Positions 45,101 to 53,651 of a DNA stretch of 64,000 nt are shown piece by piece. The stretch spans positions 124,001 to 188,000 of the forward strand of contig CAWDVH010000005.1 in the NCBI GenBank assembly GCA_963805705.1, in the 5' to 3' direction. The DNA comes from CAWDVH01 sp963805705. Lineage in GTDB: Bacteria; Actinomycetota; Actinomycetes; Streptosporangiales; Streptosporangiaceae. The stretch's first letter is position 1, and every line of letters begins with the position of its first letter. The notes below the pieces were generated by a model. The model had not been told where the DNA came from. It was given only the letters and a program-made list of their open reading frames with translations, and did no database searches. Made by a program: the position numbers and the translations under genes.

Positions 45101-45431
45101 CGTCCTGGTGACCGACCGGGTGGTTCCGCTGCAGGTGGGCGGGCGCACCGTGCATCAGATCGGCCTGCCCTACCACTGGGGGGTAGGCCCCTCGGCCCTG
45201 GTGTCAGGCGACTCGGCCAACGACCTGTTCGGGGTGACCCTGGACCCCAACGTGCACATCCAGGAATCCAAGGTGGCCTCCTGCGACATCCAGCCCGGCA
45301 GGCGGCCGACCGGGCCGGCGCTGCTGCGCTTCGTCGACGAGTACCGGCAGCGGGCCGGCATCACGGTCGAGACCGGGAATCAGCTGCGGACACCCGAGCC
45401 CATCCCGCCCGAGGAGATGCACGATGGGTAA
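42114..45431 (+). CDS. fdhA: Formate dehydrogenase catalytic subunit, selenocysteine-containing (TGA at 42675-42677 read as Sec)
   Basis: An 1105-residue molybdopterin (bis-MGD) oxidoreductase of the FdnG/FdoG class that oxidises formate to CO2. ATG 42114 follows AAGGAGG. The [4Fe-4S] ligands are in ICPYCAVGCGQQ and RGRLCPKGSAS. At residue 188 the frame meets TGA in the context ENQARI-U-HSATVPSLG, the same place as Sec in E. coli FDH (ARV-U-HGPTV), and the frame continues uninterrupted to 45431. Later features are NMAECHPVGFQWVMEAKARG, YLLGQNPAVGS-type loops and C-terminal MGD contacts (GGRTVHQIGLPYHWG). No clear twin-arginine signal is seen, so it may stay cytoplasmic. Overlaps the beta-subunit gene by eight bases. 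Confidence 0.93.
42684..42716 (+). promoter_or_regulatory. Candidate bacterial SECIS hairpin
   Basis: Just after the Sec TGA. An outer stem GCCA/TGGC (42684-42687 with 42713-42716) and an inner stem GTCCCC/GGGGGC (42690-42695 with 42701-42706) close a five-base apical loop AGTTT at +19 to +23 from the TGA. The position, and a G among the first loop bases, fit bacterial SelB-binding SECIS elements. Confidence 0.65.
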
Positions 45432-46326
45432 CTCGCTGTCGGGACCACTGCCCGATCCCGCCGCCGACGCGGGCTGGACCGAGGCCCAGCCGCGGAAGGG
45501 CTTCTTCACCGACAGCTCCATCTGCATCGGCTGCAAGGCCTGCGAGGTGGCGTGCAAGGAATGGAACGGCGTCCCCGAGGACGGCCTCGACCTGCTCGGC
45601 TCCTCTTACGACAACTCTTTCGGGCTCGGCGCCTCAACCTGGCGGCACGTCAAGTTCATCGAGCAGACCCGCCCCGCCCCGGTCAGCCTCGGCATGCCCG
45701 GCTCCGGCCTTCCCGGCGCTGACGGCGCGGCAGGACCGGTCACCGAGTTCCGGTGGCTGATGGAGTCGGACGTCTGCAAGCACTGCACCCATGCCGCCTG
45801 CCTGGACGTCTGCCCGACCGGCGCGCTCATGCGGACCGAGTTCGGCACGGTCGTCGTGCAGGATGACATCTGCAATGGCTGCGGGTACTGCGTGCCCGCC
45901 TGCCCGTTCGGGGTCATCGACCGGCGCATCGGCGACAAGAACACCAAGAACGTCGGCATCGCCCAGAAGTGCACCCTGTGCTACGACCGCCTCCGGGACG
46001 GGCAGGAGCCGGCCTGCGCCAAGGCGTGCCCCACCCAGTCGATCCAGTTCGGCGACCTGGACGAGCTGCGCGAGCGGGCGGCCGGCCGGCTGGCCAGCCT
46101 GCACGACGCCGGGGTCACCGAGGCCAGGCTGTACGGCGAAGATCCGGAGGATGGGGTGGGCGGAACCGGCGCGATGTTCCTGCTCCTGGACGAGCCGGAG
46201 GTCTACGGCCTGCCGCCGGACCCCGTGGTCTCCACCCGCGACCTGCCGGACATGTGGAAGCGGGCCGGCCTGGCCGCCGGCGCGCTGCTCGTCGCTGCGG
46301 CCGCGGCGTTTGCGGGACGCTCGTGA
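45424..46326 (+). CDS. fdhB: Formate dehydrogenase iron-sulfur (beta) subunit
   Basis: A 300-residue electron-transfer subunit. Four [4Fe-4S] clusters are coded by Cys groups CIGCKACEVACKEW, CKHCTHAACLDVCPTG, CNGCGYCVPACPFG and CTLCYDRL..CAKACPTQ. A single C-terminal membrane helix (RAGLAAGALLVAAAAAFA) would anchor it to the membrane, as in FdnH/FdoH. It takes electrons from the Sec-containing alpha subunit to the NrfD-like membrane subunit. Start is ATG 45424 with GAGGAG upstream, inside the end of fdhA. Confidence 0.93.
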   Translation: MGNSLSGPLPDPAADAGWTEAQPRKGFFTDSSICIGCKACEVACKEWNGVPEDGLDLLGSSYDNSFGLGASTWRHVKFIEQTRPAPVSLGMPGSGLPGADGAAGPVTEFRWLMESDVCKHCTHAACLDVCPTGALMRTEFGTVVVQDDICNGCGYCVPACPFGVIDRRIGDKNTKNVGIAQKCTLCYDRLRDGQEPACAKACPTQSIQFGDLDELRERAAGRLASLHDAGVTEARLYGEDPEDGVGGTGAMFLLLDEPEVYGLPPDPVVSTRDLPDMWKRAGLAAGALLVAAAAAFAGRS

Positions 46327-47375
46327 CGACCCCCGCGGACCCGCCTGCCGTGCGCGGGGAGCAGGCCGTCGCCGCGGGCATGGGACCTGACCGGAGCGGG
46401 CGGGGCGGCCGGCGCCGGGGCCGCCGGGGCCGGGACGAGCATCAGATGGTGCCCGATGCCACCTTCACCTCCTACTACGGCCGGCCGATCGTCAAGGCGT
46501 CTCCCTGGGAAGCTGACATCCCCGCGTACCTGTTCATGGGCGGCCTGGCCGCCGGGTCATCGCTGCTGGCCGCAGGAGCCGACCTCACCGGCCGGCCCGG
46601 CCTGCGGCGCGCCGGCCGGGTCACCGCCGCCGCGGCGCTGACGGGATCCCTGGCGGCACTTGTGCACGACCTCGGCCAGCCAGCGCGCTTCCTGAACATG
46701 CTGCGGATGGTGAAGGTAACGTCACCCATGTCGGTGGGCACCTGGATTGTGACGACGTACGCGCCGCTGGCGTATGCCGCCGCCGCCGACGAGCTGCCTT
46801 CCTCGCTCCTGCCTGGCCCGCTGTCCGGGCTGATCGGGCTGGCCGGAAGGCCCGCGGGCCTCGTAGCGGCGCTGATCGCGCCGGCGGTCGGTTCGTACAC
46901 CGGGGTGCTGCTGGCTGACACCGCCACGCCGACCTGGAACGCTGCCCGCCAGCACCTGCCCTTCCTGTTCGTGGCCTCCGCTGCTGCGGCGGGGAGCGGG
47001 ATGGGGATGCTGGCTGCCCCCGTAGCCGACGCCGGGCCCGCCCGCCGGCTGGCGCTGGCCGCGGCCGCGGCCGACCTGGCCATCGGTCAGCACATGGAGA
47101 CCACGATGGGTCTGGCCGCCGAGCCCCTGCACAACGGGCGGGCCGGGCAGCTGATGACCGCCGCGCGCTGGCTGACCGCGGCCGGGGCCCTCGGCTCCCT
47201 GTTCTCCCGGCGCAGCCGGGCGGTGGCCGCCGTCTCCGGCCTCGCGCTCCTGAGCGGGTCAGCGTGTCTGCGTTTCGGGATCTTTGAGGCTGGCCAGGCC
47301 TCCGCCCGCGACCCGAAATACACCATCACGCCGCAGCGGGACAGGATGCGCGCTGAGCGCCGCCCCGGCGCCTGA
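46323..47375 (+). CDS. NrfD/PsrC-family membrane subunit of formate dehydrogenase
   Basis: A 350-residue polytopic protein with eight or nine helices, GTGA overlap with the beta subunit. After a basic Gly/Arg-rich N-terminal segment it has the NrfD signature SYYGRPIVKASPWEADIPAY, then LFMGGLAAGSSLLAAG, and LVHDLGQPARFLNMLRMVKV. NrfD-type subunits bind and reduce quinone without haem, unlike the cytochrome b556 subunit of E. coli FDH-N. The arrangement Sec-FdhA, FdhB, NrfD suggests respiratory formate oxidation delivering electrons to menaquinone. Confidence 0.88.
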   Translation: MTTPADPPAVRGEQAVAAGMGPDRSGRGGRRRGRRGRDEHQMVPDATFTSYYGRPIVKASPWEADIPAYLFMGGLAAGSSLLAAGADLTGRPGLRRAGRVTAAAALTGSLAALVHDLGQPARFLNMLRMVKVTSPMSVGTWIVTTYAPLAYAAAADELPSSLLPGPLSGLIGLAGRPAGLVAALIAPAVGSYTGVLLADTATPTWNAARQHLPFLFVASAAAAGSGMGMLAAPVADAGPARRLALAAAAADLAIGQHMETTMGLAAEPLHNGRAGQLMTAARWLTAAGALGSLFSRRSRAVAAVSGLALLSGSACLRFGIFEAGQASARDPKYTITPQRDRMRAERRPGA

Positions 47376-47402
47376 ACCCTGCGGCCTCCCCGGTCAGGAC
47401 GC

Positions 47403-47972
47403 CTACGGGTCGCGGTTGGCTGGGAGCGTGGTGACGAGCACGTCGCAGACAGGCGAGCCGGGGCGGGGATCGCGTGTCCGGGCGACCTTGTGCCAGCCCC
47501 AGGCGCGGAAGGCGTTCTGCGCCGGGATGGCCGCGGGCCAGACGGTGAGCGTCGCCCGCTCCTCGGGCCGGCGGGCGAGGATGAGGTCGTGCAGGGTCCC
47601 GGCGATGCCCTGCCGCCGCCAGGCCGCGCGCACCAGCAGCTCCGCCAGTGCGAAGGTACGGCCGGGGTGCTCGGCGGTGACCTCATCGGGCAGCGGGGCG
47701 GTCAGGTGCCGCCACCAGGAGGTAGACGGCCGCAGCGGCATCCCGCAAGCCCAGCCGACCAGATAGCCGCCATGGCGGGCCTCGGCCAGGACAAACCCTG
47801 GCTGGCGGCGCTGGACCCCGAAGCGGTCCGCGAACCGAGCCAGGTCAGCACTGAGCCCGTAGGGCAGGTCGGCGTACACCTCGGCGTGCAGGGCCCGCAG
47901 CTCCTCCGCGTGCCCGGCCGCCTCGACCCCGCCCAGCACCTCGAACGTTATGTCGGGCGCAGCCACGACCAT
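47403..47972 (-). CDS. GNAT family N-acetyltransferase
   Basis: A 189-residue acetyltransferase. Motif A for acetyl-CoA is LLVRAAWRRQGIAGTLHDLI, preceded by FALAEL (strand 4) and followed by ATLTVWPAAIPAQNAFRAWG (strand 5 and helix 4) and GWHKV. N-terminal helices ELRALHAEVYADLPYG shape the substrate site. The substrate is unknown. It converges with the fdh operon and is not part of it. Confidence 0.85.
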   Translation of the reverse strand: MVVAAPDITFEVLGGVEAAGHAEELRALHAEVYADLPYGLSADLARFADRFGVQRRQPGFVLAEARHGGYLVGWACGMPLRPSTSWWRHLTAPLPDEVTAEHPGRTFALAELLVRAAWRRQGIAGTLHDLILARRPEERATLTVWPAAIPAQNAFRAWGWHKVARTRDPRPGSPVCDVLVTTLPANRDP

Positions 47973-48191
47973 CCTCCCGCTCAGCCCTGCTCCTAGAGCA
48001 ACCCGGCAGCCAGGATGAGCTTGCGATCATCGAGCTATCCCCGGTCAGATACGCGCCTGTCCGCCCCCGGTCCGCCGCTCGGCGCAGCAGCCGGCGGCGG
48101 ATTCCTGCAGGAATGGCCAGGTAGGAGAGCCCGGGAGTAATAATGCCTGCTGCATTACCTGCCATCCGGGCAGGCTGTGCCGGGGGCCTGG

Positions 48192-48308
48192 TCAGTGCTT
48201 CGCCGCATGCTTGGCTTTCTTGCCCTTGTGCTTGACTTTGCGGGCATCTTTCCTGGTCTTGCCCTTGACTTTCTTAGCCTTGTTCTTGGCCTTCTTGCCC
48301 ACACCCAT
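48192..48308 (-). CDS. 38-residue Lys-rich basic protein
   Basis: A short gene with ATG 48308 and a strong AAAGGAG ribosome site seven bases upstream. The product has 16 Lys, 2 Arg and 3 His in 38 residues and one Asp (KKAKNKAKKVKGKTRKDARK, ending AKHAAKH). The spacing resembles the Lys/Ala-rich tails of actinobacterial histone-like proteins (HupB, H1-like), so nucleic-acid binding is a fair guess. No folded domain is possible at this size. Confidence 0.65.
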   Translation of the reverse strand: MGVGKKAKNKAKKVKGKTRKDARKVKHKGKKAKHAAKH

Positions 48309-48863
48309 GGCCGACTCCTTTGCTCTGGGCCACCGACGCTGCCGTGTCCTGCCCGGACCCCGTTCCCGGTGACGCTCTGAGGCGCGGCGATCCGATGGCG
48401 GCCAGAGTTCCACGCGGGAGACGGTTCAAACTTTTCGCAGATATCACCCCGTCGGCCTCTTCTCGCGTCTGCCGCGCCGTCCAGCCTCGCCGGCCAGCGC
48501 ACGGAGCGGGCGGCTATCCGCAGATGCCCGGTCATCGCTGCGCTGTCGGCCGACGGCGCCGGAGCGCTGACCTGGGATGTTACGCTCACCGGCGCCTTCT
48601 GCCGGCCTTTCCGGCGGTTTACTCATCCGATGTCGGGCATTGCTGCGCAGCATGGATCTCGTCTCGCGCCTTGAGCAAGCTGGGCGTCGATCCTGCGCTA
48701 GGCGTCACCGCTGGAGGCCTGGTAGGCGTCGATGGTGCGCCGGAGGCCTTGGTGCAGTGCTCGATACTTCCCGCCCTGTACGGTTTTCGAGCCGAGGTTT
48801 TTTGAGATGCGGTACCAGCAACACCCCGACGAGTTCACCAAGAAGACGAGGAGGCAGGGACTC
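48309..48863. other. Gene-poor stretch (555 bases)
   Basis: Contains the promoter of the Lys-rich gene and the leader of the SDR operon. Long open frames on both strands look like high-GC shadows. The only similarity I see is a short epimerase-like C-terminal tail on the minus strand (48698-48769). Confidence 0.45.
48698..48769 (-). pseudogene. Possible C-terminal relic of an NAD-dependent epimerase
   Basis: A minus-strand frame ends with ALHQGLRRTIDAYQASSG before TAG at 48698-48700. The string G-L-R-R-T-I-x-x-Y-x-A is the usual last helix of extended-SDR sugar epimerases. Nothing upstream in the frame resembles the rest of such an enzyme. Chance is possible. Confidence 0.25.
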
Positions 48864-49658
48864 ATGCCCTCCCTGAACGACAGCGTGGTGCTCCTGACCG
48901 GCGGGGCCACAGGTATCGGGCGGGCCATCGCCCTCGACATGGCCGCCGCCGGCGCGACCGTCGCCATCGGCGACACGAACATCGATGACGGGCAGCGAAC
49001 AGCGCAGGAGATCCTGAGCGCCGGCGGACAGGCGTCCTTCACCTCCTGCGACGTGGCCGAAGCCGATCAGGTCACCGCCCTGGTCAACCGCGCCGTCGCC
49101 GACTTCGGCCGACTCGACGTGCTGGTCAATGATGCCGGCATTTCCGGCGGATCGCATCGCCTCCATGAGCTCGACATCGATGCCTGGGACCGGACGATCG
49201 CCGTCAACCTGCGCGGGACCTTCCTGTGTGCCAGGGCGGCGATCCCCCACCTCCTGCGGCGCCCGCGGAGCGCCATGGTCAACATCGCCTCGACCTACGG
49301 CATCATCGGCGCGCCGCTGGCCCCGTCGTACTGTGCCTCCAAGGGCGGCATCGTCAACCTCACCCGACAGCTGGCCGTCGACTACAGTCCCGACGGTCTT
49401 CGCGTCAACGCCATCTGCCCCGGGTACATCGACACCGACATGGGCGGCCGGCGCAAATCCCTCCCGCCGGCCGAGCGCGCCGCCGCGCAGGCGCGGCGGG
49501 AAGCGAACGCCGCCTTGCAGCCCATCGGCCGCCAGGCGCAGGCTCAGGAAGTGGCCCGCGTCGCGACGTTCCTGGCATCGGACGAGGCGTCCTTCATGAC
49601 CGGTTCAATCGTGACCGTCGACGGCGGATGCACGGCCACCTTCCGGCACGGATCCTGA
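48864..49658 (+). CDS. Short-chain dehydrogenase/reductase (classical SDR)
   Basis: A 264-residue SDR. ATG 48864 follows GAGGAGG. NAD(P)-binding TGGATGIGRAIALDMAAAG, the acidic residue after strand 2 (GDTNIDDG, favouring NAD), LVNDAG, catalytic Ser in NIASTYG and Tyr/Lys in YCASKGG, and RVNAICPGYIDTDM. The C-terminus FMTGSIVTVDGGC is standard for 3-oxoacyl or hydroxyacyl reductases. It begins a three-gene set with the kinase-like and acyl-CoA dehydrogenase genes. Confidence 0.9.
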   Translation: MPSLNDSVVLLTGGATGIGRAIALDMAAAGATVAIGDTNIDDGQRTAQEILSAGGQASFTSCDVAEADQVTALVNRAVADFGRLDVLVNDAGISGGSHRLHELDIDAWDRTIAVNLRGTFLCARAAIPHLLRRPRSAMVNIASTYGIIGAPLAPSYCASKGGIVNLTRQLAVDYSPDGLRVNAICPGYIDTDMGGRRKSLPPAERAAAQARREANAALQPIGRQAQAQEVARVATFLASDEASFMTGSIVTVDGGCTATFRHGS

Positions 49659-49725
49659 CGGTTCCCGCGAGTGGCGCTGGCGGTCAAACGGGCCGCCGCC
49701 GTGCGCCAGAGGAGGTCGCTCGTTC

Positions 49726-51093
49726 ATGACCGAGACTGTGGGGCTTGGCCAGCTTCTGGCGGCGCGCCTGCAGGCGTTGTGGGAAGCGGCTGTCGAGGTC
49801 AGCGGCCTCCAGCAGCTGCCGGGCGGCGCGAGCCGGGAGAGCTGGGGCGCTGTGGCCAGGACGGCCGACGGCGCGGAGCGTCACCTCATCCTGCTCCGTG
49901 ACCCTGATGGGTCAGATCGGCACCGGGACGTGGCCGTCGAAGCGGCGGCCATGACCGCCGCGAGAGCAGCCGGCGTCCCGGCGCCCGAGCTCTATGACCA
50001 CGGGTCTGAAGCCTTCGGCCCGGGGCGCGCCTACCTGCTGATGGAGCGCCTGGACGGGGAGACGATCCCGCGGCGGCTGCTGCGGGACGAGGCGTACGCT
50101 GCCGTGCGGCCCCGGCTGGCGCGCCGTCTCGGGGAGGTCCTGGCCCGGATCCATCGGGTAGATCCCGCTTCCGTCCCTGGCCTGCCCAGGGCCGATGCGC
50201 TCAGCGAGGCTATCGGGCTGTACCAGGACTTCGCCGAGCCGCGGCCGGCGCTCGAGGTCGGCCTGCGGTGGCTGGTCAGGCACCGGCCCCCTGGCTCGGC
50301 GGACGCTCTGGTGCACGGCGATTTCCGGACCGGCAACCTCATCGTGAGCGAGGACGGGCTGCGTGGCGTGCTGGACTGGGAGCTCGCCCATCGCGGTGAC
50401 CCGATGCTGGACCTGGGCTGGCTGTGCACCAAGGCCTGGCGGTTCGGCTCGCCGAGCCCCGTCGGCGGCTTCGGCACGCGCGCCGACCTGATGTCGGGGT
50501 ACGCCGAAGGCGGCGGCATCCCCCCGGACGAGGCCACCCAGCGGTGGTGGGAGCTGTACGGCACCCTGCGATGGGCGCTCTTGTGCCGTCGGCAGGCCGC
50601 GCGGTACCTCTCGGGCTCCGAGCCTTCGATCGAGCTCGCCGTGCTCGGCCGCCGCGTGTGCGAGCAGGAATACGACGTGCTGCTCGGGCTGGGCTACGCC
50701 GCCCCGGTGAAGATCACGGACCCCCTGGATGACCCCGTCGGCCCGGCCACCGCACCCCACGACCGGCCGACCGGTCCCGGCCTGCTTCGGGCCGTCCGCG
50801 AGTTCCTCACCACCGAGGTCGCCGTGGCGGATCCGCGCCTGGCGTTTCATGCCCGGGTCGCGGCGAACGCGCTGCGCATCGCCGAGCGCGAGGCCATGCT
50901 CGCGGCCGGGCACGCGCGCGACCACCGGGCCAGGCTCGCCGCTCTGGGCTGCGCCGACGATGCCGAGCTCTGCGCGGCCATTCGCGACGGGTCGCTGGAT
51001 CACCGGTTCGACGACGTCATCGCGGCGGTCCGCGCGATGACCGTCGACAAGCTCGCGGTCGCTAACCCCGGCCACCTGGCCCGGCCCGGATGA
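49726..51093 (+). CDS. Aminoglycoside phosphotransferase-like kinase with C-terminal DUF6285 domain
   Basis: A 455-residue protein. Residues ~20-330 are an APH-family kinase of the ACAD10/11 type: LLMERLDGETIPRRLL, catalytic loop ALVHGDFRTGNLI and metal-binding GVLDWELAHRGDPMLDLGWL. Residues ~350-450 (GPGLLRAVREFLTTEVA, HARVAANALRIAERE) match the DUF6285 domain, which in actinobacteria travels with this kinase. In ACAD10/11 such kinases phosphorylate 4-hydroxyacyl-CoAs for catabolism, which fits the SDR before and acyl-CoA dehydrogenase after it (20 bases downstream). Confidence 0.87.
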   Translation: MTETVGLGQLLAARLQALWEAAVEVSGLQQLPGGASRESWGAVARTADGAERHLILLRDPDGSDRHRDVAVEAAAMTAARAAGVPAPELYDHGSEAFGPGRAYLLMERLDGETIPRRLLRDEAYAAVRPRLARRLGEVLARIHRVDPASVPGLPRADALSEAIGLYQDFAEPRPALEVGLRWLVRHRPPGSADALVHGDFRTGNLIVSEDGLRGVLDWELAHRGDPMLDLGWLCTKAWRFGSPSPVGGFGTRADLMSGYAEGGGIPPDEATQRWWELYGTLRWALLCRRQAARYLSGSEPSIELAVLGRRVCEQEYDVLLGLGYAAPVKITDPLDDPVGPATAPHDRPTGPGLLRAVREFLTTEVAVADPRLAFHARVAANALRIAEREAMLAAGHARDHRARLAALGCADDAELCAAIRDGSLDHRFDDVIAAVRAMTVDKLAVANPGHLARPG

Positions 51094-51112
51094 ACAGCTG
51101 AAGGAGACGAAC

Positions 51113-52389
51113 GTGGACTTCAATCTGCCCGAGGACCTGCAGCAGTACCTGGCGGAACTCGACGCGTTCATTGAGCGCGAGATCAAGCCGCTCGAGCAGC
51201 AGAATGACAACATCCGGTTCTTCGACCACCGCCGGGAGCACGCCAGAACCGACTGGGACCGCGGCGGGCTGCCCAGCCGCGACTGGGAGGCGCTCCTCGC
51301 GGAGGCCAGGCGGCGGGCCGACGCGGCCGGCCACTACCGTTACGCGTTCCCGAAGGAATACGGCGGCCGCGACGGGACCAATCTGGGCATGGCGGTGATA
51401 CGCGAGCATCTGGCCAGCCAGGGCCTCGGCCTGCACTGCGATCTTCAGAACGAGCACGCGATCGTGGGCAACAACGTCGCGCTGCTGCTGATGCTGCACT
51501 ACGGCAGCGCGAGGCAGCAGGGCGAGTGGGTCGATGATCTCGGGGCCGCCGGCGTCACTTCGCGTTCGGCATCACCGAGCCCGAGCACGGCAGTGATGCG
51601 ACGTTTATGGACACCCGCGCGGTACGCGACGGCGCCGAATGGGTGATCAACGGCGAGAAGACCTGGAACACCGGCGTGCACACCGCCTCCCACGACCTCA
51701 TCTTCGCCCGGACCAGCGGCACGCCGGGCAGCGCCGACGGGATCACCGCGTTCCTCGTGCCGGTCGATGCTCCTGGCTTCAAGATCGAGGAATACCTCTG
51801 GACCTTCAACATGCCTACCGACCACGCGCATGTCTCGCTCGTCAACGTGCGGGTCCTCGACGCTGCCATACTCGGCGGCGAGGGCCGGGGGCTCCAGGTG
51901 GTCCAGCACTTCTTCAACGAGAACCGCATCCGCCAGGCCGCGTCGAGCCTGGGCGCCGCGCAGTTCTGCATCGACCGCTCGGTGGAGTACGCCAAGACGA
52001 GAGCCCCGTTCGGCAAGCCGCTCGCGAGCAACCAGGCGATCCAGTTCCCGCTGGCCGAGTTGCAGACGCAGGGCGAGATGCTCAGAGCGCTGATCCACAA
52101 GACGGCGTGGGGCATGGATCAGTACGGGCCGCTGTCCCAGTCCGACAAGGTCTCCATGTGCAACTTCGTCGCCAACCGGCTGTGCTGTGACGCCGCCGAC
52201 CGCGCCATGCAGGTGCACGGTGGCCTGGGCTACTCGCGGCACCAGCCCTTCGAGCACATCTACCGTCACCACCGCCGGTACCGCATCACCGAGGGCGCTG
52301 AGGAAATCCAGCTGCGCCGCGTGGCGGGTTACATGTTCGGCTACATGAAGCAGCGGGCGCCCAAGGGCGTGCCCGAGACGCCGCGCTGA
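51113..52389 (+). pseudogene. Acyl-CoA dehydrogenase, apparent single-base frameshift
   Basis: GTG 51113 with AAGGAG upstream starts DFNLPEDLQQYLAELDAFIE and reads to RQQGEWVDDL. There the frame breaks at a GGGG run (51542-51545). With one more G it continues as RRRHFAFGITEPEHGSDATF, then MDTRAVRDGAEWVINGEKTW, the FAD/substrate core of acyl-CoA dehydrogenases, to QVHGGLGYSRHQPFEHIYRH and a normal C-terminus (about 425 residues). It belongs with the upstream SDR and ACAD10/11-like kinase. Whether it is a true pseudogene or a base lost in a homopolymer is open. Confidence 0.85.
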
Positions 52390-52443
52390 CGTCAGTCCGA
52401 GCCCGGCCGGTGCCTGGCCTTCGTTAGCGGGCGTGGACTGCGC

Positions 52444-53007
52444 TCACCCCTGGTCAGGCACAGCATCGGTGGCCGGGTGCACATCGTTGTCCGGGATGCA
52501 CAGGGCCGCCCAGACTGCTTTCCGGTGGGCGCCTAGCCAGGCCCATCCCCATGTTGTGGCGAGAGCCTGGACTACCTGGAGTCCCCGGCCGCCCGCGGCG
52601 CAAGGGTCAGGTGCCGCAGCGACCGGAGGCTCGCTGCCCGGATCGGTGATGGCGCAGACGAGATGGGCCGCCCGCTGCCACAAGATCAGCTCGATCGGGC
52701 CGCCCGCCGCTCCGTTCACGCATCCGCGCGCTCCGTAGAGCAGCGCATTGGTGCTGAGCTCCGACACGATCACCGTGGCATCGGGGGACAGGGCATGCAG
52801 ATCCCAGGCCACCAGCGTCTGCCGGGTGAAATCACGTGCTGCCCTGGCCGACGCCAGTCCCGGGCCGAGGGCCCGAGTGGCGAACCGGCGGTCCTTCCCC
52901 TCGCCGGCCGCCACGGCGGGCCGCAGTTCTGCGGGCAGCCCCGGCGCTGGTCGCTGACCGCTGACGGTAGTGGCCGCCAGGCGTACTAGCTGCGCTGTCA
53001 TCGCCAT
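52444..53007 (-). CDS. GHKL-type ATPase (anti-sigma/SpoIIAB-like)
   Basis: A 187-residue protein. The HATPase_c_2 fold shows an N box (VSELSTNALLYGA), a D-x-G-x-x-x motif (AITDPGSEPPV) and the lid/G2 GGRGLQVVQALATTWGW. Helices before it (ASARAARDFTRQTLVAWDL) are usual. Hundreds of such stand-alone ATPases in Streptomyces-like genomes pair with DUF397/XRE genes. Starts at 53007 (ATG) or 53001 are close; the longer frame from 53118 has a Cys-rich unlikely N-terminus. Divergent from the DUF397 gene. Confidence 0.8.
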   Translation of the reverse strand: MAMTAQLVRLAATTVSGQRPAPGLPAELRPAVAAGEGKDRRFATRALGPGLASARAARDFTRQTLVAWDLHALSPDATVIVSELSTNALLYGARGCVNGAAGGPIELILWQRAAHLVCAITDPGSEPPVAAAPDPCAAGGRGLQVVQALATTWGWAWLGAHRKAVWAALCIPDNDVHPATDAVPDQG

Positions 53008-53211
53008 TCCGAAGAAAACCGCCGTTATCCGGGAAACCCACGGGCTACAAACGCATCCTGCCCCATGCACACACCAGGTGCAACCGGAACTCTGCAAATC
53101 TGTTACCTGCACGTGCATCTGACCTGTTAGGCTGCCGCGTGCAGGCGCGCATTGGCCCTCGCGGGCGCTGGCGCGGCCGACCGAGCAGTTCTAATCGCCG
53201 AGGAGCATGAC

Positions 53212-53583
53212 ATGAACATGCAGGTCAGGAACGGCATGCCGGCTGGTCAGCTGACGGCGGCACGCTGGCGCAAGAGCCGGGTCAGCAATCCGAACGGAAG
53301 CTGTGTCGAAGTCGCCGAACTGGCCGGCGGCACGATTGCCGTCCGCAATTCCCGTGACCCTTCCGGGCCCGCGCTGGTCTACACGCGGGCCGAGATATCC
53401 GCGTTCGTACAGGGCATCAAGGACGGCGAGTTCGACAACCTGATCATCCGGTTACGAATCGGTAACCAGGAAGTACGTCACGATAGGACGGCCGATGCGG
53501 TGATATTGTTAGTACGCGCTCGCCGCAGGATGAGTCATCGGCCCAGCCGGAATGACCTTCACTGTGCGGCGGCGCGGTGGTGA
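53212..53583 (+). CDS. DUF397-domain protein
   Basis: A 123-residue protein. ATG 53212 (or 53218) follows GAGGAG. The DUF397 core is complete: AARWRKSRVSNPNGSCVEVA, VRNSRDPSGPALVYTRAEI and AFVQGIKDGEFDNL. The frame runs on for ~40 more residues rich in Arg and His, longer than the usual ~65-residue family member; this tail may be read-through coding DNA. DUF397 proteins act with XRE/DUF5753 regulators in development and antibiotic control; here DUF397 precedes rather than follows its XRE partner. Confidence 0.85.
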   Translation: MNMQVRNGMPAGQLTAARWRKSRVSNPNGSCVEVAELAGGTIAVRNSRDPSGPALVYTRAEISAFVQGIKDGEFDNLIIRLRIGNQEVRHDRTADAVILLVRARRRMSHRPSRNDLHCAAARW

Positions 53584-53651
53584 CTATCCAGCACGGGCTG
53601 GGGGAGCGGACGCTGAACGCTGAGTCTGACACCGCCGCTCCGGGAGCCCAG

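Noticed and set aside
53577..53651. GTG 53577 as the XRE start
   Set aside because: No ribosome site and a non-conserved extension; ATG 53652 has GGGAG at the right spacing.
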